From NCBI RefSeq assembly GCF_002394865.1, contig NZ_DGUZ01000018.1, positions 154,039 through 218,038 of the forward strand: 64,000 nt of DNA, read 5' to 3'. Made by a program: the position numbers and the translations under genes. Below are positions 14,946 to 23,487 of the stretch, piece after piece. Every line of letters begins with the position of its first letter. The stretch's first letter is position 1. The notes under the pieces were generated by a model that saw only the letters and a list, made by a program, of their open reading frames with translations, was not told the origin of the DNA and ran no database searches. This DNA is from Fibrobacter sp. UBA4297 (GTDB lineage Bacteria > Fibrobacterota > Fibrobacteria > Fibrobacterales > Fibrobacteraceae).

Positions 14946-16706
14946 TTATCGAACAGTTATGCGTCGCGTTTCATGACCGACTCGCAAGAGGTACATGCCC
15001 GCACGAGGAACGGTTATCGAGCTTTCGCCACCCAAAGACTGAACTTTTGTAATCAGCCTTCCCTGAGCATCCAGGAGATACGCATCCTGCGTTGTTCCTT
15101 GTACAGTAAGAACTCGACCGTTGACAGTGATATTAAAATGCGGAGCAATCGCAACAACACCCAACGAAGTCGTGCTTTGTTCCGAGCTAGAGCTCGAATC
15201 AACGTTGCTAGAACTAGATTCCGCAACAGTCCCACTTGCTGAAACAACTGTAATAGTTCCGCTCTTAGTTGCATTTGTTGCAGCTCCGGTCGTTGTCACA
15301 GTAAACTTGTACTCACCCACATCAGCATTTTGAGCTACCGCGCCAGAGATGTAAAAATCACTTTCCTTCATTGTGCCCACAACGCCTTCGGGAAGCCCCG
15401 TCACTGTAGCTCCCGTGGCGCCAGCGACAGTAAAGTAAAATTCTTCGACAGAAGCACCTTGCTTTACTTCCTGCTTGGTGCTACCCGAGCCATGCTTTGT
15501 AAGGCTTGCCTCGCCCGCAACAATCCCCTGCGAGGAGCTCGAAACCGCCTGAGAAGAACTAGATCGCACCACACTAGAACAAGATGCAGGAGCCACGCTG
15601 GAGCTCGACTTCGCGGACGAACTGGACGCAACACTGCTGCTTGATTTTGCCGAGCTCGAACTTGCCGGAGTCACCGTACCCGATGCACCCGGATCCGGGA
15701 GTGTCGCGCCTGCGTACAACTTAATGGAATCGCGCAGAGCATACGCCTTCGCCTGCGTGCTCACGTCGGTGAGGCTCATGGAATAGCTCGGCTTGAACGC
15801 CGTGCCCGTGCCCGACTGCGGCTTCTTCACATTCTCTTCGTAATTCTCGATCATCTGCGCCGCCGTGATGGCTCCATCACTCGTGTACAAGTCAAGCGCC
15901 TTCTGCACGCCAATGAACACATTCCTTTCGATGCGGATGTCCGCCTCGATAGCGGCTCGCACGCAATAGCTCGCATTCTTGCTGTCGAAGAGATTGTTCG
16001 CCACATGAACCTTGCCAAAACGCACACGAGGCATGCGTTCAACCACACCATCCGCCCACCACGTATGGTGAATCGTCACATTCAGGTGTCCGCGGTCGCT
16101 CGTCTTTGTCTTGCTGTTGCCAATCAGGTTGCTGAACTGGTGGCCGGTCGATGCCGAAGTGTAGCTGAACTTGGTCCACGAAATCGTCACAAAGTCCGAG
16201 GCGTTTGTAATATCCAAGTTGCCGTCGTGACCGTCGTAGACATCCACGTGGTCAATCCACACGTTCTTCGATTCGTGATTCACCTGGAGGCAATCCTCGT
16301 CATCGTCGTCGTGCGCACCCACACCCTTGAATTTCAGGTTGCGGATGATGACGTTCTTCGAACCGCTCAGTTTCATGGCACTGCCCGAAGCGGGCTGCGC
16401 GATGATGGCGCCCTGGTAACCGTAAATCGTCACGTTGCTACCGACTTCCACCGGGCCCATGTACGTACCGGGCTTCACGTAAATAATCTTGTTGCCCGCC
16501 TTGGCATAACTCTTGAGGTCACTCACATTATCAACTGTGACCTCGGAATAGCCCTTACCGCCCGTGGTGCCGCCATTCTGCGTGGCAAAACCCGCCATCG
16601 GAAAATCAGGCGATGTCACCGCAAACGCAGGAACCGCAGTTGTAGTCACAACCATAGCAGCAAATGTTGCTACAGCACGAATCGATTTAGAGAATAAATT
16701 AGTCAT
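14946..16706 (-). CDS. secreted pectate lyase, polysaccharide lyase family 1
   Basis: 586 aa. Signal peptide about 1-29 (ending PAFA). Residues about 35-345 form a PL1 parallel beta-helix with calcium-site and substrate signatures VWIDHVDVYDGHDGNLDITN and TIHHTWWADGVVERMPRVRFG. A serine-rich linker (SSSSAKSSSSV units) joins an Ig-like module (VKQGASVEEFYFTVAGATG) and a second serine linker. The last 70 residues (YLLDAQGRLITK... GMYLLRVG) look like a type IX secretion sorting domain. It cleaves polygalacturonate by beta-elimination on the cell surface or outside. Ribosome site AGGGATG precedes the ATG. Monocistronic. Confidence 0.92.
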   Translation of the reverse strand: MTNLFSKSIRAVATFAAMVVTTTAVPAFAVTSPDFPMAGFATQNGGTTGGKGYSEVTVDNVSDLKSYAKAGNKIIYVKPGTYMGPVEVGSNVTIYGYQGAIIAQPASGSAMKLSGSKNVIIRNLKFKGVGAHDDDDEDCLQVNHESKNVWIDHVDVYDGHDGNLDITNASDFVTISWTKFSYTSASTGHQFSNLIGNSKTKTSDRGHLNVTIHHTWWADGVVERMPRVRFGKVHVANNLFDSKNASYCVRAAIEADIRIERNVFIGVQKALDLYTSDGAITAAQMIENYEENVKKPQSGTGTAFKPSYSMSLTDVSTQAKAYALRDSIKLYAGATLPDPGASGTVTPASSSSAKSSSSVASSSSAKSSSSVAPASCSSVVRSSSSQAVSSSSQGIVAGEASLTKHGSGSTKQEVKQGASVEEFYFTVAGATGATVTGLPEGVVGTMKESDFYISGAVAQNADVGEYKFTVTTTGAATNATKSGTITVVSASGTVAESSSSNVDSSSSSEQSTTSLGVVAIAPHFNITVNGRVLTVQGTTQDAYLLDAQGRLITKVQSLGGESSITVPRAGMYLLRVGHETRRITVR

Positions 16707-16874
16707 AAAACATCCCTTTTTTCCATTAATTTAAGCCGCCGAACCAGAAAACGCATCAAAAAAAAGCCCCACACAACTCAAAGTGTCCTCTATAGACAAC
16801 TCCAGAACTCCTACTAAAATTGTATTCTATTTGAACAAACCTTAAATTTTTCTAAAATTGGCTTTAGAGGATTT

Positions 16875-18482
16875 ATGAGCGAAGACATCTTGCAAAAAAT
16901 CGTGCGCATGCGCCGCGAAGACATCAATAGACTCGGGCTGAATTTTGACATAGAAATTCCCGAAGCACGCCGCGTCGGTCATACAGAATTTCTGGGCAAC
17001 GCAGGTGCCATCCTAGAGGTCAAGAGGGCTTCGCCATCCAAGGGAGACATCGCACCGGACCTGAATCCAGTGGAACTCGCCACGACTTATGCCGAAGCAC
17101 ACGCTCAAGCCGTTTCCGTGCTGACCGAAATGAACTTTTTCAAGGGAACGCTGCGCGACCTGATTGCCGTAGCAGACTTGATGGAACGTCGCCGTCAACA
17201 GGGCCTGCACACGTGCGCCGTTCTCCGCAAAGATTTCCTTTTATTCGAAGACGAAATTGACATCGCTTACCGCTGTGGCGCCGATGCCGTACTTTTGATT
17301 GCAAGAATTTTAGACGACGCCCAACTCGTAAAGATGGCACAGCGCGCGCAGAAGTTCGGCATTCAGGCATTCGTTGAAGTCCGCGAAGCTGACGATTTCC
17401 GCAAGCTTGCCGTTGTGACAGCCGCTCTCGGTGATGCTGCAGCCAAGACGATCGTCGCAGGCGTCAATTCCCGCGACCTCGCCACGTTCCACACGGACCC
17501 GCTGATTCCGGCAAGCGTCCGTAGCAAGCTCCCCGCCAAAGCCGTTTTTGAATCAGGCATTTTAAGTGCCGCCGATGCGACATACGCCCGCAATCTCGGC
17601 TTTACGGGCATTCTCGTCGGCGAAGCCGTCGCCAAGAATCCACCGCTCGCAAAAGACGTTGTGAGCGCCTTCGAAAGCGGATGCGAAAATGCCCGCGGTC
17701 TGTTCTGGAAGAAACTCGCCGAACGCAAGTTTGCCAATAACGAGACGCGCGCAGCCTCATCACAAGATGCGCGCCGCCCGCTCGTGAAAATCTGCGGCAT
17801 CACCCGCGAAGAAGACGGTCTCCTCGCCGCAGAACTCGGCGCCGACATGCTCGGTTTCGTGTTCAGCACCACCAAGAGACTCACCACCGAGGAATTCGTG
17901 CGGTCCTTTAAAAATAGATTGCCGCGCCTCTCCGAGGCACGCAATGACGTAGCGTGTCATCCTGAGCCCTTCGACAAGCTCAGGGACCTAAATAAGGTTG
18001 GTGAGCCTGTCGAACCACTACTCGTTGGCGTGATTACCGACCCGAATTCCATCGAAGGCAAAACCGCCATCAAGCTCGCATGCGAAGGCGTGCTCGATGC
18101 CGTACAGTTCCACGGAATCGCCCCGCACGAAGCCGGCAACGCAACCCTTCCCTACTACTGCGCAGCCCGCGTAGGCGCCCCCGAAGATTTCGATTACGTC
18201 GCAAGTCTCCGCAAAAACGGCGAGCCCCGCATTTTGCTGGACGCCAAGGTCGAAGGCATCCCCGGCGGCACCGGCAAAACCATCCCCGAATCGCTCCTCC
18301 GCGAAAAAGCCGGCGACATTCCGCTTTGGCTCGCAGGCGGCATCACACCCGAAAACGTGGGCACGATTGTCGAAAAATTCCACCCCGAACTCATAGACGT
18401 ATCTAGCGGCGTCGAAGACGCCCCCGGAATCAAAAACAGCGAAAAGTTGAAAGCGCTGTTTGCGGAATTCGCTGCAAAATAG
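16875..18482 (+). CDS. trpCF: bifunctional indole-3-glycerol-phosphate synthase / phosphoribosylanthranilate isomerase
   Basis: 535 aa. Residues about 1-265 are TrpC (catalytic EVKRASPSKGDI, then VLRKDFL and GVNSRDL). About 300-535 are TrpF (VKICGITREEDG, ADMLGFVF, LLDAKVEG, GGTGKTIP). It catalyses two consecutive steps of tryptophan synthesis. Within TrpF, residues about 361-382 (CHPEPFDKL... NKVGEPVEPLL) are encoded by an interspersed repeat (17957-18018) that is normally intergenic; this stretch replaces or enlarges a surface loop. GAGG lies 6 bases before the ATG. The gene stands alone, apart from trpB and trpA. A terminator follows at 18508. Confidence 0.94.
   Translation: MSEDILQKIVRMRREDINRLGLNFDIEIPEARRVGHTEFLGNAGAILEVKRASPSKGDIAPDLNPVELATTYAEAHAQAVSVLTEMNFFKGTLRDLIAVADLMERRRQQGLHTCAVLRKDFLLFEDEIDIAYRCGADAVLLIARILDDAQLVKMAQRAQKFGIQAFVEVREADDFRKLAVVTAALGDAAAKTIVAGVNSRDLATFHTDPLIPASVRSKLPAKAVFESGILSAADATYARNLGFTGILVGEAVAKNPPLAKDVVSAFESGCENARGLFWKKLAERKFANNETRAASSQDARRPLVKICGITREEDGLLAAELGADMLGFVFSTTKRLTTEEFVRSFKNRLPRLSEARNDVACHPEPFDKLRDLNKVGEPVEPLLVGVITDPNSIEGKTAIKLACEGVLDAVQFHGIAPHEAGNATLPYYCAARVGAPEDFDYVASLRKNGEPRILLDAKVEGIPGGTGKTIPESLLREKAGDIPLWLAGGITPENVGTIVEKFHPELIDVSSGVEDAPGIKNSEKLKALFAEFAAK
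17957..18018. repeat. interspersed repeat in frame within trpCF
   Basis: GTCATCCTGAGC-CCTTCGACAAGCTCAGGGA, followed by GGTTGGTGAGCC-TGTCGAACC. The first half is a palindrome of the type also found between genes at 22003 and 43451. The second half recurs, with two base changes each, in gyrA (53973) and inverted in the gene at 50256 (50589). The frame stays open. Confidence 0.85.
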
Positions 18483-18507
18483 CATTCAAGAAATTGCGAT
18501 TACAAGT

Positions 18508-18537
18508 AAAGCCTATTCTCCAAGATAGGCTTTTTCT
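18508..18537 (+). terminator. trpCF terminator
   Basis: AAAGCCTAT-TCTCCAAG-ATAGGCTTTTTCT, a 7-bp stem followed by a T tract, 26 bp after the trpCF stop. Confidence 0.8.
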
Positions 18538-18588
18538 ATACCGCACCAAAATCATACCAAAAATTTACAAAAAAGTTATCGTAACCTA

Positions 18589-18752
18589 TTGACAATCAAC
18601 GAATTACATTATATATTGACATACGTAAAGGTGAAATCGGTAATCCACTCAGACCGCTTGCGGGAGGGGTTCCCGTAAAACGGAACGGATTCGCTGGTTT
18701 CATCAAGTGTTTAGTTAAATGGCTTCCGGAATGTGCCGGAAGCCTATTTTTT
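18589..18752 (+). promoter_or_regulatory. trp-leader-like element 1, without Trp codons
   Basis: Consensus-like promoter TTGACA (18589), 17-bp spacer, TATATT (18612). A possible leader peptide starts at GTG 18631 (V-K-S-V-I-H-S-D-R-L-R-E-G-F-P, stop 18678). CGGGA/TCCCG forms a small hairpin, and GGCTTCCGG-AATGTG-CCGGAAGCC with a T tract (18721-18751) forms a terminator. The block TTTCATCAAGTGTTT and the overall layout match the trp leader at 21788. The three Trp codons there correspond to Leu-Arg-Glu codons here. It may still regulate the pyrophosphatase-like gene at 18844, or be a decayed copy. Confidence 0.6.
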
Positions 18753-18843
18753 TGCATCTTCATTTTGCTGCGCCTCTGCAACCGCAAAAAAAAATATAAT
18801 TTACAAAATCCCGCAAAAAGCGAAAAAAGCTATTTTTTGCGAC

Positions 18844-19998
18844 ATGAACAAACAAACTCTTTTCAACAACATCATATCCATCTGTCTCTCGGGCGCTCTT
18901 TTCTGCGCTTGCGGCGACAGCACTTCTTCTGACTCCAACAACGAAGGAGAAGAATTCAAAAACACCGTCAACGCCTTGGACTGGGGTTCCGACACCACAT
19001 TCGTCATCGGGCACAAGACTCCTGATGTCGATGCAGTCACTTCGGCTATGAGTTATGCAGCACTCATGCGAGCTTTGGGGCACAACGCCGTAGCCAAAAT
19101 CGTAAGTCCAATCAATCGCGAAACGGCTTACATCGCCGAGAAATTCGGATTCAAAATTCCTGAACAGATGTCGTCTGTAAAAGCCGGTACGCGTCTCATC
19201 CTCACCGACCACGCCGAATCCGCGCAGTCCGTCGAAGGAGTCAAAGAGGCTAAGATTCTCCAGATTATCGACCACCACATTCCTGGCGACCTTGATGAAA
19301 AAATCACCTCCGACACTTACGTGAACCGTCAAATGATCGGTTCCACCTGCACCATCATTTGGGATCTCTACAAAAAGGCCGACGTCAAAATCGATAACGA
19401 CATGGCCAAGATTCTTTTGGCAGGCATCCTTTCTGACACGCGCAACTTGACCAAAGTCGCATCCTCGGCTTTAGATTCGTCTGCATGGAAAAGCCTCATC
19501 GAACAGCTCAAGCTTTCCCCCGATAGCGTCGCCAAGCTCTCCCGCGAAATGGACGATGCGTCGCACGATTACTACGGCATGACAGACAAAGAAATTTTCC
19601 TCTCCGACTACAAGGATTACGAAATCGAAGGCGTCAAAATTGGAATCGCAAGCAACGACTGGTATGTCGATTCGACCAAGAAGGATTTCTTTAAACGTCT
19701 CGCCGCCGTGATGCCCGAAATTGCCAAAGAAAAGAAGCGCGACATTCTCTTTGCCAAGGTTGACGGACACGACCCGAATCCGGATTCGGAGACCGCGGCC
19801 GAAACACCGTTCATCGAATCGGGTTCCTACACCATCATCTACGCTTCAGATGATTACGAAGCCACGGCTAAAGAAATCGCCGAAAGTGCATTTGGAGAAC
19901 TTTTCAGCGAAGGCGTTTACTTCTCCGCCGAAAAAATCAGCCGCAAGTCGCTGATGGTCCCAAAAATCACGGAATACCTCGAAGGCAAGAAAAAATAA
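18844..19998 (+). CDS. lipoprotein family II (DHH) inorganic pyrophosphatase-like protein
   Basis: 384 aa. The N-terminus is a lipoprotein signal (ISICLSGALFCAC, lipidated Cys about 23) with a short Ser/Glu linker. The rest is a manganese-dependent family II pyrophosphatase: FVIGHKTPDVDAVTSA, LTDHAE, IIDHHIPGD, GSTCTIIW, and a DHHA2-like C-terminal domain. Normal PpaC enzymes are cytoplasmic, so membrane anchoring outside the cytoplasm is unusual. It may hydrolyse pyrophosphate or another phosphoanhydride in the periplasm. The start ATG 18844 is chosen because it opens a clean signal peptide; upstream codons run into the leader terminator. It follows the trp-leader-like element. Confidence 0.85.
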   Translation: MNKQTLFNNIISICLSGALFCACGDSTSSDSNNEGEEFKNTVNALDWGSDTTFVIGHKTPDVDAVTSAMSYAALMRALGHNAVAKIVSPINRETAYIAEKFGFKIPEQMSSVKAGTRLILTDHAESAQSVEGVKEAKILQIIDHHIPGDLDEKITSDTYVNRQMIGSTCTIIWDLYKKADVKIDNDMAKILLAGILSDTRNLTKVASSALDSSAWKSLIEQLKLSPDSVAKLSREMDDASHDYYGMTDKEIFLSDYKDYEIEGVKIGIASNDWYVDSTKKDFFKRLAAVMPEIAKEKKRDILFAKVDGHDPNPDSETAAETPFIESGSYTIIYASDDYEATAKEIAESAFGELFSEGVYFSAEKISRKSLMVPKITEYLEGKKK

Positions 19999-20040
19999 AA
20001 CCACCCCTTGCCTCAAAAAATTTCAACACTATAGCAAAAT

Positions 20041-20073
20041 GGCTTCCGGGATTTACCGGAAGCCTAATTTTTT
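20041..20073 (+). terminator. terminator after the pyrophosphatase-like gene
   Basis: GGCTTCCGG-GATTTA-CCGGAAGCC followed by TAATTTTTTT. The stem is the same as in both trp-leader elements (18721, 21916), so the three are related. Confidence 0.8.
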
Positions 20074-20089
20074 TCCGTTTGTATTTCAA

Positions 20090-21457
20090 TTATCTGATAA
20101 TAGGCTTTTCCCATTTAAACACTGGATAACCATCATTAATGTCGTCATCATCGGCAACATAAATATTGTCAAAAGCAAGGCCATTCATGGTACTAATAAA
20201 TTCATCACTTTGCATAAAATATTGTTCTTTTTCCAAAGCTCCATTAGCAATCAGCTTACGGTCATCTTGGATTAGATAAAATGAATTCACAGAAGTATTA
20301 TACGTATTGGAATTCGTAGTATTCGAAATTCCTGCAGCCCGTTGGTTATTCGGAGCGATCAGGAAACCCACATTATAACAAACCTTAATTGTTGAAGCCG
20401 AGTTATTGTTAAAGCCTGCGATTCCAGCTGTACGATTAGATTGAGTTACAATCATTCCAGAATTATAGGCGTAATACAACCATCCATAGTTTTTGTAACC
20501 AACAATACCACCAGCAAAATCAGAGCCTTTGACATAAGACTTTCGATTGAATACCTGTTGAATCTCAGCATAGTTCATTCGGCCAACAATACCGCCAACA
20601 TATTTGTCTCCAACAATGTAGGAATTTTCAATGCCAAGGAACATTACATGTCCACTATCGCTTTTAGTCGTAGCGCCAAGAGTTCCAATAAAACCAGCTC
20701 GTTCATAAGCAGGCTTATTTACATAAATGCCAGAAACAATATAACCATTTCCGTCAAAAGTTCCTTTATACATAATTTTATCCGTTCCGCCACCAATCGG
20801 CGTCCATTCATTCAAAGAACTTTGAGGCAAAATCAAATTTCCTTTTTCATCCACCATATTATCAGGGTTAAGGCGGATATGCTGCATCAACTTGGCATTA
20901 AGTCTTTCTTCGCCCTTATTCGTCACCTGGTCAGCAAAATACGCCAATTCCTCAGCGGTATAGATAAGCATGAATGACTTTCCATCAATAAATTCTGTTG
21001 ATGGCTTAGTCATCTTGCCTGTCCAAACATCAGAAACATTTGTATAAGCTTTAGTGCTGCTTGACGATTTTACCGAACTACTCGATAATTTTGCAGAACT
21101 ACTGGATTTTGCCATGCTGCTGGACGATTTCACGCTGCTTGAGCTTTTTGCTTTTTTCTCTGGAGCCCAGGTATATTTACCATCAACATAAGAGCACGTA
21201 TAATAGTCCACTTCTTCAGAAACAAAAATACGCTCGCTAATGTTTGAATTTTTACAAGCTCCAAGTTCAAACATTGATTCAACGCTCGTTCTTTTTTCGC
21301 TAGAACTACTTTTAATTTTGCTGGAGCTACTTTCCTTTTCACTCACCTGCGGAACAACCGGCGAAGCGCTGTCATCACCACACGCAGAAAGAAGGGACAT
21401 TCCTACGAGGGCAAATACGCCAACAAGGCTAGTCCATTTAACTTGTTTACTTTTCAT
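20090..21457 (-). CDS. serine-rich lipoprotein with GLUG-like repeats
   Basis: 455 aa from the ATG at 21457, which follows GGAGAAAAA; upstream codons belong to the leader. The lipobox is MSLLSACGDD (Cys about 26). Two short cysteine-containing segments and poly-serine linkers (KSSSS units, about 40-150) precede a domain with repeated GG-I-VG and AGGIVGYKN, GTFDGNGYIVSGIYV motifs, as in GLUG/filamentous beta-helix adhesin repeats. It is a surface lipoprotein, perhaps an adhesin or fibre-binding protein. Fibrobacter carries many lipoproteins of this build. No catalytic motif was recognised. Confidence 0.75.
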   Translation of the reverse strand: MKSKQVKWTSLVGVFALVGMSLLSACGDDSASPVVPQVSEKESSSSKIKSSSSEKRTSVESMFELGACKNSNISERIFVSEEVDYYTCSYVDGKYTWAPEKKAKSSSSVKSSSSMAKSSSSAKLSSSSVKSSSSTKAYTNVSDVWTGKMTKPSTEFIDGKSFMLIYTAEELAYFADQVTNKGEERLNAKLMQHIRLNPDNMVDEKGNLILPQSSLNEWTPIGGGTDKIMYKGTFDGNGYIVSGIYVNKPAYERAGFIGTLGATTKSDSGHVMFLGIENSYIVGDKYVGGIVGRMNYAEIQQVFNRKSYVKGSDFAGGIVGYKNYGWLYYAYNSGMIVTQSNRTAGIAGFNNNSASTIKVCYNVGFLIAPNNQRAAGISNTTNSNTYNTSVNSFYLIQDDRKLIANGALEKEQYFMQSDEFISTMNGLAFDNIYVADDDDINDGYPVFKWEKPIIR

Positions 21458-21787
21458 TTTTTCTCCATTGGTTAAAAATCCAACAATGGAGCCCACCTCA
21501 TCCCGTAAAAACGTTTTCGATCCGCACAAAAAAGGCGTGGAATCGTCCGCGCCATCGTAGTTGAGGTAACGACCAAGTAAACCTTAAGCAAAATAAACGC
21601 AAACGACCCACACCATAGGGTGTGAGTGTCTGCCCTTTTTCTCTTGCTTAGAAAGTTTTGGTCGTTTTTCAACTACAAGAATAAGAGCGAACTCTAAATT
21701 ATGTCAATGTAAATATAAGTAAATAGTGAAATTTTCCAAAGCCCCTTTTTTATATCGAGAAAAAATCGAAAAAAATTTCCCATTCCC
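21458..21787. other. long intergenic region with a perfect hairpin
   Basis: 330 bp between the lipoprotein gene (-) and the trp leader (+). It contains CACACC-ATAG-GGTGTG (about 21611-21627), preceded and followed by A/T-rich sequence. No gene or known riboswitch could be recognised. It probably contains the lipoprotein promoter and its 5' leader. Confidence 0.4.
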
Positions 21788-21949
21788 TTGCCAAATTAAA
21801 TTTCCATTCCTACATTTATAGTATGAAGATGAACGCAGTAATCCGTTTCAACCGTTGGTGGTGGGGCTCTACGAAATAGAGTCCGGTTTGCTGATTTCAT
21901 CAAGTGTTTGTAAAAGGCTTTCGGGACTCTCCGGAAGCCGATTTTTTTT
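21788..21949 (+). promoter_or_regulatory. trpL: trp attenuator with three-Trp leader peptide
   Basis: Promoter TTGCCA, 17 bp, TACATT (21811). Leader peptide 21829-21879: M-N-A-V-I-R-F-N-R-W-W-W-G-S-T-K, with three consecutive TGG codons at 21856-21864. Strand 1 GGGCTCTA (21864-21871) pairs with strand 2 TAGAGTCC (21877-21884). Strand 2 AGAGTCC also pairs perfectly with GGACTCT (21924-21930), which lies inside the terminator hairpin GGCTTTCGG/CCGGAAGCC (21916-21939, then eight T). Ribosome stalling at the Trp codons would free strand 2 and stop terminator formation. It controls trpB, and perhaps trpA. Confidence 0.9.
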
Positions 21950-22002
21950 GGTTTCTGGACTCGCAGCGCCTCAGCAGGCATAGAGACTTTAACCCTTAAC
22001 TA

Positions 22003-22044
22003 GATCCTTCGACTTCGGGCTCCGCCCATCGCTCAGGATGACAG
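22003..22044. repeat. REP-like palindrome just before trpB
   Basis: GATCCTTCGACTTCGGGCTC...ATCGCTCAGGATGACAG. It is the family also found at 43451 and, in frame, at 17957. It ends 8 bases before the trpB ATG, so its AGGATGACA end seems to supply the ribosome-binding region. Confidence 0.75.
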
Positions 22045-22051
22045 AACAACA

Positions 22052-23326
22052 ATGACCTCTACAACTTCTAACAACGGTTTCTTTGACAAGTTCGGCGGCA
22101 AGTACGTTGCCGAAATCATCCGCCGCCCGCTCGACGACCTCGAAGCGGCATTCAACAAGTACATTCACGATCCGGAATTCCTCGAAGAACTCCACATCAT
22201 CCAGCGCGACTACATCGGCCGCGAAACTCCGCTGTACTTTGCCCCGACGGCAACCAAGCTTTTGGGCGGTGCGCAGATTTACATCAAGCTCGAAGGCCTC
22301 GCCAACACAGGCGCCCACAAAATCAACAACGCTATCGGCCAGTGCCTACTTGCAAAGAAAATGGGCAAGACCCGCATCATCGCCGAAACAGGCGCCGGTC
22401 AGCACGGGCTCGCCACTGCCGCCGCTTGCGCCAAGCTCGGCCTTGAATGCGTTGTCTATATGGGCGAAGTGGATGTGCGCCGTCAGCAGCCGAACGTTGC
22501 CACCATGGAAATGTACGGCGCAAAGGTTGTGCCGGTCACGAGCGGTAGCCGCACGCTCAAGGATGCCGTGAACGAGGCGATGCGCGACTGGGCAACGAAC
22601 TTTAAGAACACTCATTACGTGCTCGGTTCCGCTCTCGGCCCAGCCCCGTTCCCGGATATCGTTCGCACGTTCCAGTCCATAATCGGCGAAGAAGTCAAGC
22701 GCCAAGCCGCAGAACGCAACATCGACATCGCAGCCGTTGTCGCTTGCGTCGGAGGCGGTAGCAATTCCATCGGCGTGTTTACGCCGTTCATCAACGATGC
22801 GAATGTGCGCCTGATTGGTGCAGAAGCCGGAGGCATTGGCCCGAACGTCGGCGAAAACGCAGCCCGCATGACGGGTAACGCCAGCCGCGAAGGCATTGTG
22901 CAGGGTTACAAGAGCCGCTTCCTCATTGACGAAGACGGTCAATCCATGCCGACGCGCTCCATTTCGGCAGGCCTCGACTACATGGGCATTGGCCCGCAGC
23001 TCGCCGCCCTCGGCGAATCGGGCCGCGTGGAATTCACCGCGATTCTCGACAAGGAAGCTCTTGAAGCCGTCAAGTTCTTTGCCCGTAACGAAGGCATTTT
23101 GTTTGCCCTCGAAAGCGCTCACGCCGGTGCAGCCGCTATGAAGATTGCGAAGGAACTCCCGAAAGACAAGGCGCTCGTCATCAACATGAGTGGCCGCGGT
23201 GACAAGGACATCTTTATCACGAGCCCCGTGTTCCGCCCCGAAAAGTGGAAGGAATTCCTGAAGGCCGAACTCAAACGCCTCGACAACAACGAAGACATCC
23301 ACGACGCGGAGATAATGAATAAGTAG
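22052..23326 (+). CDS. trpB: tryptophan synthase beta chain
   Basis: 424 aa, slightly longer than the usual ~400. It condenses indole with serine in the TrpA2B2 complex. Seen: FGGKYVAEI near the N-terminus, the PLP lysine in LANTGAHK90INNAIGQ, ETGAGQHGLATA, and the phosphate-binding CVGGGSNSIG. The start ATG has no purine-rich site other than the end of a REP-like repeat. It is preceded by the trp attenuator and followed, after 161 bp of degenerate repeats, by trpA. Confidence 0.96.
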   Translation: MTSTTSNNGFFDKFGGKYVAEIIRRPLDDLEAAFNKYIHDPEFLEELHIIQRDYIGRETPLYFAPTATKLLGGAQIYIKLEGLANTGAHKINNAIGQCLLAKKMGKTRIIAETGAGQHGLATAAACAKLGLECVVYMGEVDVRRQQPNVATMEMYGAKVVPVTSGSRTLKDAVNEAMRDWATNFKNTHYVLGSALGPAPFPDIVRTFQSIIGEEVKRQAAERNIDIAAVVACVGGGSNSIGVFTPFINDANVRLIGAEAGGIGPNVGENAARMTGNASREGIVQGYKSRFLIDEDGQSMPTRSISAGLDYMGIGPQLAALGESGRVEFTAILDKEALEAVKFFARNEGILFALESAHAGAAAMKIAKELPKDKALVINMSGRGDKDIFITSPVFRPEKWKEFLKAELKRLDNNEDIHDAEIMNK

Positions 23327-23487
23327 GTTGTAGGTTACAGGTTATAGGTCTTAGGAAAAAACACGCGCAAGCGCATCTATAAAAGTGCTAAAACCGTGAA
23401 GTAATCCTAACTCCTATCTCCAAATGCCCAAAACCTAAAATCCATAACAAAATCCTAAAACCTAACACCTACTACCTAATACCTATT
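23327..23487. repeat. degenerate repeats between trpB and trpA
   Basis: Mixed tandem variants of 'TAGGTTGTAGGTTACAGG' and the inverted 'CCTAACACCTACTACCTA'. The inverted arms could pair across the gap. Similar units are found at 56037-56190. The run ends directly at the trpA start codon, leaving no clear ribosome site. Confidence 0.7.

Noticed and set aside
21472..21672. Minus-strand frame of 66 codons upstream of the 20090 lipoprotein
   Set aside because: No ribosome site, no domain, and it spans a hairpin; more likely an untranslated leader.
23327..23487. Possible CRISPR-like array between trpB and trpA
   Set aside because: Units are short, degenerate and irregularly spaced, without constant repeats or unique spacers.
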